Below are positions 49,826 through 60,649 of a stretch of DNA of 64,000 nucleotides, piece by piece (the stretch's first letter is position 1; every line of letters begins with the position of its first letter). The DNA comes from Adiantum capillus-veneris. Its lineage: Eukaryota; Streptophyta; Polypodiopsida; Polypodiales; Pteridaceae. The stretch covers positions 99,873,412 to 99,937,411 of the forward strand of contig CM043963.1 of the NCBI GenBank assembly GCA_014529385.2. Reading direction: 5' to 3'. Made by a program: the position numbers and the translations under genes. The notes under the pieces were generated by a model. It was not told the DNA's origin and ran no database searches. It was given only the letters and a program-made list of their open reading frames with translations.

Positions 49826-50314
49826 CTATGTTAGAAACTCCTCGCAACCAATCTGCAACTCTTGAAAAGACTCCTTTGTGAAGGTATGCCCGATCTTTTT
49901 AGGATTCCTTAAACCTGGTTGCAAAGAAGCTTGCTCAATCTTTTCCCTGTTGTTGGGTGGTAAGGGTAAAGCTATTGGTTTTACCTTCTTTGATACACTC
50001 TTGTATTTAGTTTCAACATGGACTTCTGAGCCAACTATTTGTTTTTCTTTAAAGGCTTCTATTACTTCATACATTTCCATAGAGCATACTTCCACAATTT
50101 CATTTTCAAGATGCAAACTAGACTCCATTATAGCATCAAGCTCACCCATAGTATCTACAAAAGAAACTTGATCACACAAACCCAAAACATTTTCAGTAGG
50201 CTTTAGCAACCCACTCTTTTTCATGCCTATTTGTACATTATGCACATATTGCCTCTCACATCTCTTCAAATCTTCAAGTTTTCTAAAACATACTGTTCCA
50301 TTCCTTGTTACCAA
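49826..50314 (-). CDS. Polyprotein linker between protease and RT
   Basis: 162 open codons (starting VTRNGTVCFRKLEDLKRCER), in the position between protease and RT. No domain recognised; charged and helical. One stop separates it from the RT frame at about 49,810. Confidence 0.6.
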   Translation of the reverse strand: MVTRNGTVCFRKLEDLKRCERQYVHNVQIGMKKSGLLKPTENVLGLCDQVSFVDTMGELDAIMESSLHLENEIVEVCSMEMYEVIEAFKEKQIVGSEVHVETKYKSVSKKVKPIALPLPPNNREKIEQASLQPGLRNPKKIGHTFTKESFQELQIGCEEFLT

Positions 50315-50375
50315 GGAGCTCGTTGAGAAAGTTTCACCTATTTTTGTATCATGCGAGACCCTTTTTCTTTCTGTA

Positions 50376-51470
50376 TCACTGCAATCCCGCTTTACAATGG
50401 TACTTGGCCAAAACCATCATTTCTCTATGATCATGAAACTCTTTGCTCACCTTTGGTAGAGGATGTTCTCTGAGGTTGTCACGGTTTCTTTCATGGTTTA
50501 CACAAACTGTGAGAAATTGGACAGCTTGTTTACTATCTTTGCTAGGTATCCTAGCATATGCTGAACCATCATCCATTACCTTTGTTTCCATTCAAACTCC
50601 CACAATGGAGGGCTGTCCAAGGATGAGATGATATGAAGATGTATCCTGTAAAAAGAAGTTTTGGTCAATCTTTACATCACCTATTGTCACCTTCACACCT
50701 GGACATGTTGCATACAATTCACCGGATGAATTGTTTGCCACTTTTACCATCCAGCCATGATCTGTGTCCATCGGCCATTTTCACTTGTTGTAGAGACTCT
50801 TTGACATTATGTTTATTTATGAACCATGGTCAATCAAGGCAACAAATGGCTCTTCAAGATCACCTACCTTGACCAAAGTTTTTGTAGTAGCCCTTGTCCA
50901 ATGACTTCGTGAATAGTAACTCCTAGGAATATCTTCAAATTCTTCATCATCATCTGAGAAATGCACTTGCTTCACTCTCCCACTAGATTGGTAGCATCCT
51001 ACCACAACTCCATCATTCTCGTTATTTTGCAGTTGCATCCCTTGTGTCTTCGAGGTTTCCCATTCAACCTGTGGACGAGAAACTTCAGCAAGGGTTTGCC
51101 TCTTCCTCTTGATGATGCCAATGATCTTCTCATGGAATTCACGCTTTGCAATGCCAAGAACTTCTCCCAGAGTAAACTCAATCTTGCTATTCAAGATCCT
51201 TTCCTCCAAGAATTTCTTCAAATCTGTAGGAACCTCAATATCAGATTGTAGTTTATAAGTTGGGCCTTTTGTCTTACCTTTTGTTGGCTCTTTCTTCTTT
51301 CCTGTCGTGGACTCCTCCATGAGTACTTCAGGTGGAGATGCTCCTTGTGTTGAGGGTGTTTGAGAAGGCATTGAGTCGCTTCTTCCCCCACTTCTAGAAG
51401 ATCTTTTTGATGGTCCTTCATTAGCATTATCACGTCTGCGCTTCTCTTCTACAATTGCCTCATTTGGCAT
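50376..51470 (-). pseudogene. Aspartic protease region
   Basis: The open block 50,817-51,470 starts with a low-complexity linker (Ser/Lys/Thr-rich) and ends with VGDLEEPFVALIDHGS, an Asp-x-Gly-Ser retropepsin active site near 50,825. The domain continues past a stop through a region to LILGQPSIVG near 50,605, the conserved protease C-terminal motif, and on to 50,376. It would process the gag-pol precursor. Stops fall at about 50,816, 50,781 and 50,593. Confidence 0.72.
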
Positions 51471-51610
51471 TTTGTAATGTAGGCATGCACTGACAATGAG
51501 TCCACTGGATCATCCACTCCTGTTTCTAGACGTATGCAATCACCTGCTTCATGTAGAATCTCTTTTGTAGGATTTATCTTTTTAGCTAATTGCATGACAT
51601 TTGGCTAAAT

Positions 51611-52081
51611 TTAACCATGATGGTCACTCACCTCTGCATCACAAAAATGATCAATTTTTACTCCATAAGTAGCTGCCTCAACTGAAGAGCTGGCACGATT
51701 AGTTGCCATATCTTCAACTAAGGTTTGCATTCCCCCCTTCCCAAAGTTAGTTCTCAAGGGTAGACCTGTCTCTCTTAAGTGGATTTTACCATCCTTAAAA
51801 AAGAAAACATCTTTTGAAAAAGCATCACTAAAATCATCACAATTCCTTCTTACATGGTTTGTACTATCACACCAAATACATCTATTAACAAACCCTTCTT
51901 TGGGCTGTTGTCTTTGCCTATGAAGTGGCCCTGATGGTTGGCCTTTTTCTTCAAGCTTTGCAAGCTTCACCTTCAAGTCACGCATTCCCTTCACAAGCTC
52001 ATCAAACTTAGGAGCGATAAAAGTAGGCTTTACCATTTTGTCAGAAGTTGAGGTGGAAGGACTTGTAGTGTTTACTACCAT
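51611..52081 (-). CDS. gag: gag zinc-knuckle region
   Basis: 156 open codons. A coiled coil (VKGMRDLKVKLAKLEEKG) is followed by CIWCDSTNHVRRNC, a canonical CX2CX4HX4C zinc knuckle for RNA packaging. Then FFFKDGKIHLRETGLPLRTN, a stretch conserved after the knuckle. It is separated from the capsid block by one stop. Confidence 0.82.
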   Translation of the reverse strand: MVVNTTSPSTSTSDKMVKPTFIAPKFDELVKGMRDLKVKLAKLEEKGQPSGPLHRQRQQPKEGFVNRCIWCDSTNHVRRNCDDFSDAFSKDVFFFKDGKIHLRETGLPLRTNFGKGGMQTLVEDMATNRASSSVEAATYGVKIDHFCDAEVSDHHG

Positions 52082-52089
52082 CTTGTCCC

Positions 52090-52745
52090 TTATTCTTTCT
52101 CATTTGGCAAGCAGTGAGACAGCACCTTCAACTCATTCCGGTCGGTCTTTAGTCCTTGCTCAGCGTCTTTATCTTCAAGAAGAAGCTCCAAATTTTCTTG
52201 AAACTCTTTACCTGCAGCTTGTAAGAAAAGATCTGTCTTCTCTGCATCTAGTGTGGCCCTTTCTTTCCTTGTGAGTTGTGCATAGCGCCGCTCAAATTCC
52301 ATAAGTAGCTTTGTTATTGATAGTCCTTGCTTTGACTTGACTACCCATTCTAAGAATGTCCTTTTGGTCACTCTCTCAGAGTCCTCCATGAAATATTCCT
52401 CCTTTAAAGCTACTTTGAGTTCTTCCCAATTTCTCCCATGCCCATCTTTAATTCCCCTAACATGTTCTCTAATTTTTGGAGCAACAACTAGCTCAAAGCT
52501 TTGAATCATCTCACCTTCTGACACGCGATGCAGCTCCATCTCCTTCACATACTCGCGTAAGTACTTGGTTACATCTTTTCCATTGAACTGATTCATTCTA
52601 TTGACGACCGCTTGTATGGCCTTTGTTGCTGAAATCTCCCTTCTTTCAGTAGCATGTTGTTGTTGCATGAACATTGCAAATGCTTGAAACATTTGCATTG
52701 TTGCTGGGCCGAAATGCATACCCTGTTGCTCAACATGATCACCGA
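52090..52745 (-). CDS. gag: gag capsid region
   Basis: Minus strand. A plausible start is ATG near 52,720 (MHFGPATMQMFQAF), as the open frame further upstream overlaps the PBS. The core, with NRMNQFNGKDVTKYLREYVK, VAPKIREHVRG, WEELKVALKEEYFMEDSERV and LMEFERRYAQLTRKE, is a retrotransposon gag domain. The untranslated leader would be very short (under about 80 bases), unusual next to the 2.4-kb leader of the 11-kb element in this window. Confidence 0.82.
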
Positions 52746-52777
52746 TGGTTACCCACAAACTCTCACCCTGGCAGTTA

Positions 52778-52793
52778 CGCGTCGGGTTCACCT
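52778..52793 (-). other. Primer-binding site, tRNA-Trp type
   Basis: Minus strand AGGTGAACCCGACGCG, 7 bases after the LTR end. The plant tRNA-Trp 3' end, from memory, is ..CACGTCGGGTTCACCA, whose complement is TGGTGAACCCGACGTG: two differences, one at the first base. Confidence 0.6.
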
Positions 52794-52800
52794 AAAAATA

Positions 52801-54821
52801 TATCGAGAAATTTGCGATCTTGCCAGGAAAGCACCGGGATTATGGCCGTGAGAGTTTGTGAGAGAACTCCAAAAAACTATAACCATAGATGTCATGAAGA
52901 CTAGGATTTGGAAGAAAGTGCAATCAAAGAAGTCCCACTTTTTCTCTCTTGCACTCACACACACAAAGAAAGGACACAAAAGAGAATATCAAAACAACAC
53001 AAAGATGAAAACATCAAGCCTATGGTCATATCGTATCATGGGTAATATGAAAGGGTTAATAGATGAGGTGATGGCATTCAATCTTGGCTGGCCGAATAGG
53101 CTACGAATTGTTCTTTGGAATTGTAGTTTTGTGCTTACCATAATATATATACTTTGTATAGTGATTGGGATTAATTGTGTGTACAAATCCTCTTGGTTCA
53201 TAGCAAGATAACTACGCTTACATCAAAAGAAAAGTTATAGTATATGAGAGGTAGTATGATGGGATCCAGTGATAGAAGTATTTCATTGAGCCTTTCTAGG
53301 CCAAAGAGAAACACTATACGTTGTTGAAAGTGTATTTTACGGCTAATCCATACGTTAATTCTAATATATCGTACAAAGTGAAAGCGATAGAAATTATCAT
53401 CATGTGGATTATTCATCTAGGATAACTCTAGTATGTGAAAAATGTTGATATGAGAGAAGAGAAGGGAAGAGAAGAGAAGAGAGTTTCCCTCCCAAGCCCT
53501 ATTCTTGCCCGTAGGCAATAAGGATACTGGAGGGAGAGATGTACCTATAGCAAGGAGAACCTAAAATTTGTAGAAAGGATGAATTACTAAGAGTGAGAGA
53601 GATATGTTTGATTAAGGAGATGAGATTAGATATATATATATATATATATGTTGGATTAGAGATGAAAAAGAAAACAACAAGAAATCAAGAAAACATCAAT
53701 GTCGAACACATCTTACTTGACAAACCCTTCGGCACCATTATTGATGGAGAGAGAAGAAGAGGGGAGAATTCAACGTTGATTGATATGCCAAGTCCAAGAC
53801 CTTCTTTGATTAGATTTGATCTTCCAAGGATAGTGTGCAAGAATGGCTAGTGTTCCTCTAGGAGAAAGTATAGGTTTAGGCTTATGTTAATGGCTTAAGT
53901 ACAATTTGACATTACTACTCACTCCCTCATGAATTCCTCTCATCAATGGCTTGAATGCTTGAGTTGTTTTCAAGGAAGAAGAGGTCCCCTTTTATAGGTG
54001 AAGAGAACCCCCAAGGGTTAACACAAGAAGAGAAGAGCCAGTGTGAACAAAAATTGGAAAAGTTGGAAATGAGCTGTCCTTGCATGATGTGGGCAGACAG
54101 GGGTCCAATATTTTGATCATATCTCCTTAACCGTGGCTCCAAATAATAATAATAAAAAATGAACAGAAACTTCAGCTCATTACCTACGACTTCCTTTTTA
54201 TATGCATTTTCCAATTCAGATTGGAACCTTGTGTAACAAAATCATCAAAATAGGGTCCATTTCTGGCAGCAAAGTCTTCCTGTGGTTCCCTTAGCGTAGA
54301 CTTTCATTTGATTCCAAAGGACACCTCATGCCATATGAAAGCATGGCATTGCTCCTTGAGAAAGTTTTGTAATCATGCTTGCAATAATGCATTAAAATAA
54401 GTGTATCTTTGAAATCATGCCACCTAGTGTCCCACTAGGATTTGATTCCCTCCTAGTAGCTATTTAAAAAGAAATATAAGAAAAATATGAAAAATACATA
54501 GAATATATATATATTCGAGTTTACCCTAGATATAGGATCTAGCTATGGTGTGAGATGATAATAAGATAGTAGAAATAAAGAATCAATGCTTTTGTGCCGC
54601 AAGTTAAAGAGGTGGAGCTATTGACGCTTTTCCGATAGTATTTTTTGATGGTAAAGTAAGAATAGGTTACCCTTGAGATAAATAATAGGATGAGATAGAA
54701 AGCTTATTGTTATACTTACATATGCATATGTACATTATAGGAAATATAATTATGTATCTAAAAAGTTACAAGATAGATCTTGTAGCATGCGTTCCCACTA
54801 TGTACGTGTCACAGAACGACA
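52801..54821 (-). repeat. 5' LTR of the minus-strand Gypsy element
   Basis: 2021 bp, parallel to 44,716-46,800. Its inner end reads TA instead of TG on the plus strand (CA->TA on the minus strand), a single transition. Confidence 0.92.
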
Positions 54822-56316
54822 ACGTTGAGACAAAAATTTAAACTTTCAAGAAACTCATTGTATTTCTTAAGGTCTTGTTTGATTAAAGATTGAAATGAAC
54901 TAGGAAATAAGAGATTATAACTCAAAGAACTCAATCTAAATTTAAACTAAGATGAAAACTTTATCGAGAAGATTTGACATGGATAGCCCTAGCATAACAT
55001 AGAAGATTTAAGTGTGAACTTTGACTTGCATGCTTGGAAAAGGCCGGTGTAGATGTTTACCTGTGGGATACAACGAGGGATGTTCCTTTTTGGCTAGGAC
55101 TGATAACCGTTGGTCTATGTTTTGAGCTTGGGTTCATTCATTGCCCTGGAAATGGGATTGAATGGGAGTGTGTGCCGACCGACTGATAGTAGTTAGAGAC
55201 CCGCGGATGCATCTGAAAATTGGCCTAGTCGGGGTAGAGCTAATGCCGAAGGAAAATGGATCCATGAAGGGATCAGGATAAGGGAGGAGATCTGATTTAA
55301 TTAAGAAACTCTTCTAATTGTTTGGTAAAAAGGAACCTTGGAAAGGCTTTGAACCTAAGTGGGCTATTCTGCAATTGTCCTCATCAATCGGCCCTTTGCT
55401 CTACTTCTCAGGTTATTGATTTAAAAGGAATCTAGAGTATGTTATTTTTATAAGCCTTTCCCACATAAGATAAAGAAAATAAAAATTGGAAATTGTGTCA
55501 AGGTGCCACCTCTACATGTGGCGAAGGAGACACGATAACCAAGTCCTAGGACAAGGATAGGAATATGCCTGGAGGAGTATATGTGATTGCTTGAAAGATA
55601 ACTAATTTTTTTTACTAATATTAAAGAAAAAAAGAAGTAAAATGTTATAAAAAGGAAAAAGGTGGGATCGACCTGATAAATGCACACTTGCAAGGATATG
55701 CAGCAGTTTGCATGCTGCTTTTTAATGCTTGAAATGTATTTTTGGTTTGACATGATTGGAATAATGCTTTCTAGTATCATAGTACTACCTTGGGAAGGTG
55801 CATTTATCAAAAGGTTCGATGGGTGGGTGGATTTTGGAGGCTTAATTTGTTGGCCAAAAAGTTGAGCCCAATATTATGTTGTCCATTAAGTTAAGATCTG
55901 GGGAAAAGGATCCCGATCTATGGAGCCGGAATAAAACTTGGGAATGAGGGCTTTGTGTATCTATTACATACACTCATCTTAGGGAACAATTTGACGGTTG
56001 GGCTCGGTCAGAGCCGGGGAAAAAGTGTCAGTAACCTTGAACCACGGATGAAGTAGAGGACTCCCACCAGTTGACCCTGGAAGGTTTTCACATTTAGTAT
56101 GATGACTTTGACTGAAAATTTCAAATAAGTAAGGAAATATATTTTGAGCTTAAGGGTTTTGTATAGAAAAAGTGAATGTTATCACCCCCTTTAGTTGGCA
56201 TCAAAGAGCGGGAGGAGTCCTGTCTTGGTGTCGGCCTCAAGCGGGAGGGATGCCAGGAATTGTGGTGTATCCATTAGGAGATGGTGCAATCGACGGTCCC
56301 AGGCATGGCCCTCACA
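54822..56316 (+). repeat. Probable 5' LTR (right part) of a plus-strand retroelement
   Basis: Ends CTCACA at 56,316, two bases before a tRNA-iMet PBS. The 5' end is not defined: the 10-kb Gypsy element was inserted here, and the left part may continue left of 44,712. Contains GGCATCAAAGAGCGGGAGG near 56,199. No second LTR copy is recognised in the window. Confidence 0.5.
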
Positions 56317-56318
56317 AG

Positions 56319-56329
56319 TGGTATCAGAG
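56319..56329 (+). other. Primer-binding site, tRNA-iMet type
   Basis: TGGTATCAGAG, the usual plant retroelement PBS complementary to initiator tRNA-Met. Confidence 0.85.
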
Positions 56330-56679
56330 TGTAGTTTCTATCCTTGGCTAGACAAAGATTTTTAGTATGACTTTTGTAGGAAGAGAGTGGGGTATTGACA
56401 AAAATGACATGGGAATATTAAGAAGAGAAAGATCTTCACTTGTGTAAGAATAAATGGAGATAGCAACTATAGAAAAGAAACAAGAAAAGAAATAGGACAT
56501 AGAAAAAAAAAGTTAAAGAAGAGCTTCCCTTGACCGTTAATTATTTCCCAAATGTAAATTTTGGATAAGATAGAGAGAATCCACCTTTTGAAATGTCTGA
56601 GTTTTAATAAACCTACCCCTTGAGTATTTGTGAATCTATCACTAAGAAAAAGTAGTTCTGTTCGCCACAGCTATAAAAT

Positions 56680-57775
56680 ATGCCACCTAAACTCCTAAGA
56701 GATAGAGCTGCTTGGGACTCGCCTCTAGCTAACACTTCAAATTTGGCTCTTCTTGATACACAAGCATCACAAGCACCCCAAGTTGTCCCTGTACCAAATC
56801 AGATGTCGCTTGTTACAACACTTGTAGAAGATTTTGGGTGTGACAAGGATCTGAAGTCCTGCTCAAATATAGGCAACCACGTTCATTTTTAGGGACGGGT
56901 GATGATGTGCCTACTCAACTAGAAGAATGGATAATTCAGATGGATGGCTACTTTTCTCTTGCTAGCTACAATGCAGTTGCTCAGGGAATAATGGAGAGAG
57001 CTAAGCTAGAAGGACCAACAAAAACATGGTGGAAGCTCAACTACCAATCTCGCCAAGTATCAGAGGTGACTTGCATAGACTATTCCAGCACTAAGATGAA
57101 TGAGTTTCTTTCTTGCAAGTTTTGGAATAGATCTATTGAAACTTACTATGATGAGTTTGTCTGAATAGTAAGTTTCAATAGATCTATTGAAACTTACTAT
57201 GATGAGTTTGTCTGACTTTCACAATATGCTCCTTTCATGAGAGAGGAACAAAAGCTAAGTCGCTTCATCCTTGGGCTTGGAGAATATTTGGCTCCCGAAG
57301 TAGAGTCCCTTCGACCTACCTCATTGGCGAATGCTCTAATTTGGGCCAAGTCAAAACCCAAGAGTACTTTTAAGGGAGGTACTACAACAAGTAGGAAGCA
57401 TGATCTCTCTTCCTATCCCAATCAGCCCTCTTGAGCACCCAAAGTGCCATTTATACCAAAGCCAGTTGCCCAACCCCAATCATCACCTCACTTTGTTCAT
57501 GTGAATGCCCTTCCTGTCACTTAGAGTGGAAAGAAAATTCAGTGTTATGAATGCCTAGAATTCGGTCATAAGGAGGCCCAGTGTCCTAAAGAAAATGACC
57601 CTAGTAATTCAAGCCTTCATGTTAATTTTCAAAATCCACCCAATCTAGGGAGACAATTCAAAAACCTTGGAGCAGGAGGAAGAAATTCAACCCAAGTAAT
57701 AACCCCCCCTACCACTCATTTTCATTCTCAAAGGCCAACCGTCAATCCACCTAGATCAGCAAAACAATAAATTTT
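56680..57775 (+). pseudogene. gag: gag of a truncated plus-strand Ty3/Gypsy-like element
   Basis: Starts at ATG 56,680 (MPPKLLRDRAAWDSPLANTS), 350 bp after the PBS. A frameshift near 56,890 leads into the gag core: DVPTQLEEWIIQMDGYFSLA, TKTWWKLNYQSRQVS, then after a local duplication EEQKLSRFILGLGEYLAPEV. A canonical zinc knuckle CYECLEFGHKEAQC follows near 57,545-57,586. It is broken by stops near 57,162 and 57,213 (the second fits CGA->TGA), 57,433 and 57,523. No protease, RT or integrase follows before about 57,960, so the element is truncated or was rearranged. Confidence 0.75.
57126..57215 (+). repeat. Template-switch duplication with a 36-bp perfect palindrome
   Basis: A 39-bp direct repeat (57,126-57,164 and 57,177-57,215) is separated by 12 bases that are an inverted copy of part of it. 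Together they create a perfect 36-bp palindrome at 57,165-57,200 (half: ATAGTAAGTTTCAATAGA). Confidence 0.95.
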
Positions 57776-58900
57776 GTCTCAGTAAAGGATGAGATAGATG
57801 AACAAGCCAATGTCTATACTTCCTTGAATGATAATGACCCGAATCAGCAATCTCCCATTCTCGAGGCTAAGGAAGAGTATGAGGAAGGAGCTAGGGAAGA
57901 TTTTAGATAGGAAGGAGCCAAAGATGCTATATAGAGCATGGTTTAGGAGGTTTTTGGTACACTAGGAGGACTATTTCACTGAAGATACTTACTTGGAGGA
58001 CTAGGAATTCCTTATTTCTTAGTTTTCTCATCTTCTTTTATGAGACTTTCCTCTATTTGTGCTCAAATTGGACCCTCCTAGCCCATGTAATTACCACAAC
58101 AAGCTCTATCTTACTAAACGTTTGTGTCACCCAAGCAATGTAACCTAACTATCTTGCTACATAATAACAAGATTAGTGTGAGGTCCCCAACCCCGAGAAG
58201 ATTGGGGCTACTTGATAGATGGCCTTCCTTTATTCTCATTTTCTGTGACGACACCCTACTCTGTTTCCACAAAGTCGAGATACGAGCAATAGAAGAGAGG
58301 AAGTCCTCTATCCATTATTTACGTGGTTATAAGGGTCATAAGGTTGATAAATCTAGGATTCTAATGAAAGCTGTTCCTAGCGTAAAGACAAAATCCCATT
58401 GACATATTTAGAATATATAAACAACACCTTTTTCTCCACGTTTAAGAGGCACGGCTGCCATCCATAAACCATAAATATGATATGAGATTTAGTCTAAACT
58501 AACTAGTAATCTTGTGAAAAGTACCTGACTAAATGGGTCCATAGCTTTCAGGGACACATAGATTTGGGACATCTCAACTCTTGACGCAATGAGTCTCTAA
58601 TTTCACTTCTCTTAATAAGAGGGAGTGGAGAGTTTCTCGACTAATCAAGACCACCCATCCTTGACTGGCAACCTGAGCCCGCCCCCACTTTCCACCCCAC
58701 ACTCACACTTTTCTTCTTGTTTACTAATTACTACAACACTGTTTCACATACACAATCAATATTCTTTCTTAATTCCAGGCACAAGTTCTTTCATCCAGCC
58801 CTTCAAACATAACCAAGACATTTCTTTCTCAAACATGGTCTAATGAAGATAGTCCTATAATTAAACAAAAATGAATCTTTCAATTATTCTTAAGAGTTTT
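57776..58900. other. Unassigned sequence between two retroelements
   Basis: Weak remnants of frame after the zinc knuckle fade by about 57,960. Beyond that I see no domain, LTR pair or RNA gene. The junction between the plus-strand and minus-strand elements lies somewhere here. Confidence 0.4.
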
Positions 58901-58908
58901 TCGCTACC

Positions 58909-59134
58909 CGTGGAATTTCTCTGTCTAACCAACACAGCCTTTGCAAATGATTTACTTATTGGCTAATTGCGAAATGTGCATACTTTCCCAGTATCTAAAC
59001 GCAAGGGAACATCTTGCTAACCGCAAGGCATCCTGTTGACGGCAAGGTATCTTGCTAATCGCAAGAGACAAAAAGAGAGCTGATAACCTCAGCTTAATGT
59101 TCGCTAACCGCGGAATCACCTCGCTAACCGCGAG
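58909..59134. repeat. Cluster of 15-16-base mini-hairpins, CTTGCTAACCGCAAG type
   Basis: CTTGCTAACCGCAAG (59,013-59,027), CTTGCTAATCGCAAG (59,051-59,065), TTCGCTAACCGCGGAA (59,100-59,115), CTCGCTAACCGCGAG (59,120-59,134) and TTCGCTACCCGTGGAA (near 58,910). Stem bases vary but pairing is mostly kept. Confidence 0.75.
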
Positions 59135-59389
59135 TTCCATCTGGAAACAAGATATTGTTTTAGCAATTGTTTTATTTATGTGACTTCTCAAACAAGATTA
59201 ACTAACTTTTATTATCAAACAGAGACAGATTATCAAACAGTAATCATAAATCAAACAATTACTTCTCTACTCTATGAAATTACATGCTTGTTTCTTGTGA
59301 TATAATGACGTTTTTTGGACAGTTTAAGGGAATTCTTAGGCTTGACTTACCGTTCATCACGTATAAAAATGCAGAATTATAAATTCATC

Positions 59390-59572
59390 TTACGGATTAG
59401 CAACACATTCGACTATCTCTCGTGGTTGAGGCTGGATGGCTTCGACTTCTTCCGCAACCAATACCTCCACTTGAGCATTATTTGGAGTGGTTGATGCCTT
59501 CCTCTGCATCTTTCTCGGAGGTGGAGTGACATGAGCATCCTTTGAGCTTGGAGTCACTCGCTTTGGGGCCAT
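59390..59572 (-). CDS. Short open frame downstream of the LTR TATA box
   Basis: 60 codons, MAPKRVTPSSKDAHVTPPPR at the start, about 200 bp after the TATA box. Low complexity and no known domain. It could be the start of a gag-like frame or chance. Confidence 0.25.
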   Translation of the reverse strand: MAPKRVTPSSKDAHVTPPPRKMQRKASTTPNNAQVEVLVAEEVEAIQPQPREIVECVANP

Positions 59573-59770
59573 CGTATCGCGAAAGAGAAGAGAGAAGGTG
59601 AGAAAGAGAACTCAATAATTTGAGGGACAACACAATGATGGTAGAGAAAGAAGTTGGAGATGGAGATGGCATGAGGGTAAGAGGTTGAGGGAGAGAAGGT
59701 AACTCCAATGTCAAGGCAAGAGAGCTTCCGCTTCTGAGAGTGTGTGTCTCCAAAGTGAAGGGAGAGGGGT

Positions 59771-59779
59771 CTTTATATA
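59771..59779 (-). promoter_or_regulatory. TATA box in the probable LTR
   Basis: Minus strand TATATAAAG, followed about 25-30 bp later by a C/A-rich stretch suited to a transcription start. Confidence 0.5.
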
Positions 59780-60289
59780 GGCTCTCAAGGCCAGCTAGGA
59801 ATAGAGGGAAGCAAGGAGAGATAAGCTCGCGCACGTTCGTGGTTGTTTTTGTTTTGTTTTGCGGACAAGGATTTTTTTATGCGATTTGGAACCTCTTAGA
59901 TGAAACTTGGCTTCCAAGAAAAGAGCTCTAACTAAGATCCTCCTCTTTTTCTTTCCTAAAAGTACTCCTCCTACTCCTTCTCCTCTAAAATTACTCCTCC
60001 TTTCCTAAAATTGCTCTCCCTTCTCTAAAATTACTCTCTCTTTTCAAAAGAGTCAACTCTTATCTTTAGATACAATCTTGAGGCTTAAGTTTCCCATCAA
60101 CCTTATTGTTTTCAAGTGAATAAGGGTCATAATTAATAGTTCTAAAGTCCGATTTTTGATCTGATTGTTCCATTAGAATGATCTTTGACTTAATAAAATG
60201 CAAACCTCAAATATTTGCAAAGTAAATGAAATACTTTTAGTGAAAAATGCTAGGTACATTAAAATATCCCCAGCTTAGGGATTCAAGAT

Positions 60290-60605
60290 GCCCTCATCTC
60301 GAGAAAAAGTGAGGATAGTCCTTCTTTAGGGTGGCTTCATCTTCCCATGTTGCATCTTCTTCAGTATAGTCTTGCTACTGAACAAGTTGTTCTCTGAGAA
60401 CTCTATTTTGAAGGATCTTCTCTTGAGACTCTAAAATTCTAGAAGGTTGGAGTTCCAAGATGTTTTGAGAAGGCATGAAAATTTGTTCATCATTGAGGAG
60501 TTGATCATCTCTAGGAATATAGGGTTTTAATAAGCTTACAGGAAATACATCATGGACTTTGATGTGAGTCGCAACTTCAACTTGTAAGCTTGGGTTCGTA
60601 TACAC
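60290..60605 (-). pseudogene. Chromodomain-like C-terminus of integrase
   Basis: Minus strand: IKVHDVFPVSLLKPYIPRDD, LESQEKILQNRVLREQLVQ, a stop near 60,375, then DYTEEDATWEDEATLKKDYP. The last stretch corresponds to the usual G-x-x-x-x-E-A-T-W-E-D..L..YP chromodomain end, which targets chromoviral integration to marked chromatin. The aromatic cage residues are not clearly present. Confidence 0.6.
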
Positions 60606-60649
60606 TTGATCACTTCATAAGGGCCACAATAACATGGACTAAGCTTGTT

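Larger units (their letters stand above)
44716..54821 (-). mobile_element. Complete Ty3/Gypsy LTR retrotransposon, minus strand
   Basis: LTRs 44,716-46,800 and 52,801-54,821, about 2 kb each, TGTCG..CGACA. Minus-strand coding order from 52,790 to 46,964 is gag, zinc knuckle, protease, RT, RNase H, integrase, GPY/F module: the Gypsy order. The PBS (52,778-52,793) matches the complement of plant tRNA-Trp. A polypurine tract (minus strand AGAGGGGGTGGA, 46,801-46,812) abuts the 3' LTR. All genes are near complete but carry stops and a few frameshifts. It would replicate through RNA in cytoplasmic particles and insert with its integrase; this copy is inactive. Confidence 0.93.
58901..60270 (-). 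repeat. Probable 3' LTR region of the right-edge Gypsy element
   Basis: On the minus strand this follows the end of pol and a polypurine-like AAGCTGGGGA near 60,265. It contains a TATA box (TATATAAAG, 59,771-59,779), then a short open frame (59,390-59,572) and mini-hairpins at 58,909-59,134. LTR borders cannot be fixed because the partner LTR lies outside the window. Confidence 0.45.

Noticed and set aside
44716..54821. Endogenous pararetrovirus or envelope-bearing retrovirus
   Set aside because: Gene order, integrase and LTRs are those of an ordinary Ty3/Gypsy retrotransposon, with no envelope or movement-protein frame.
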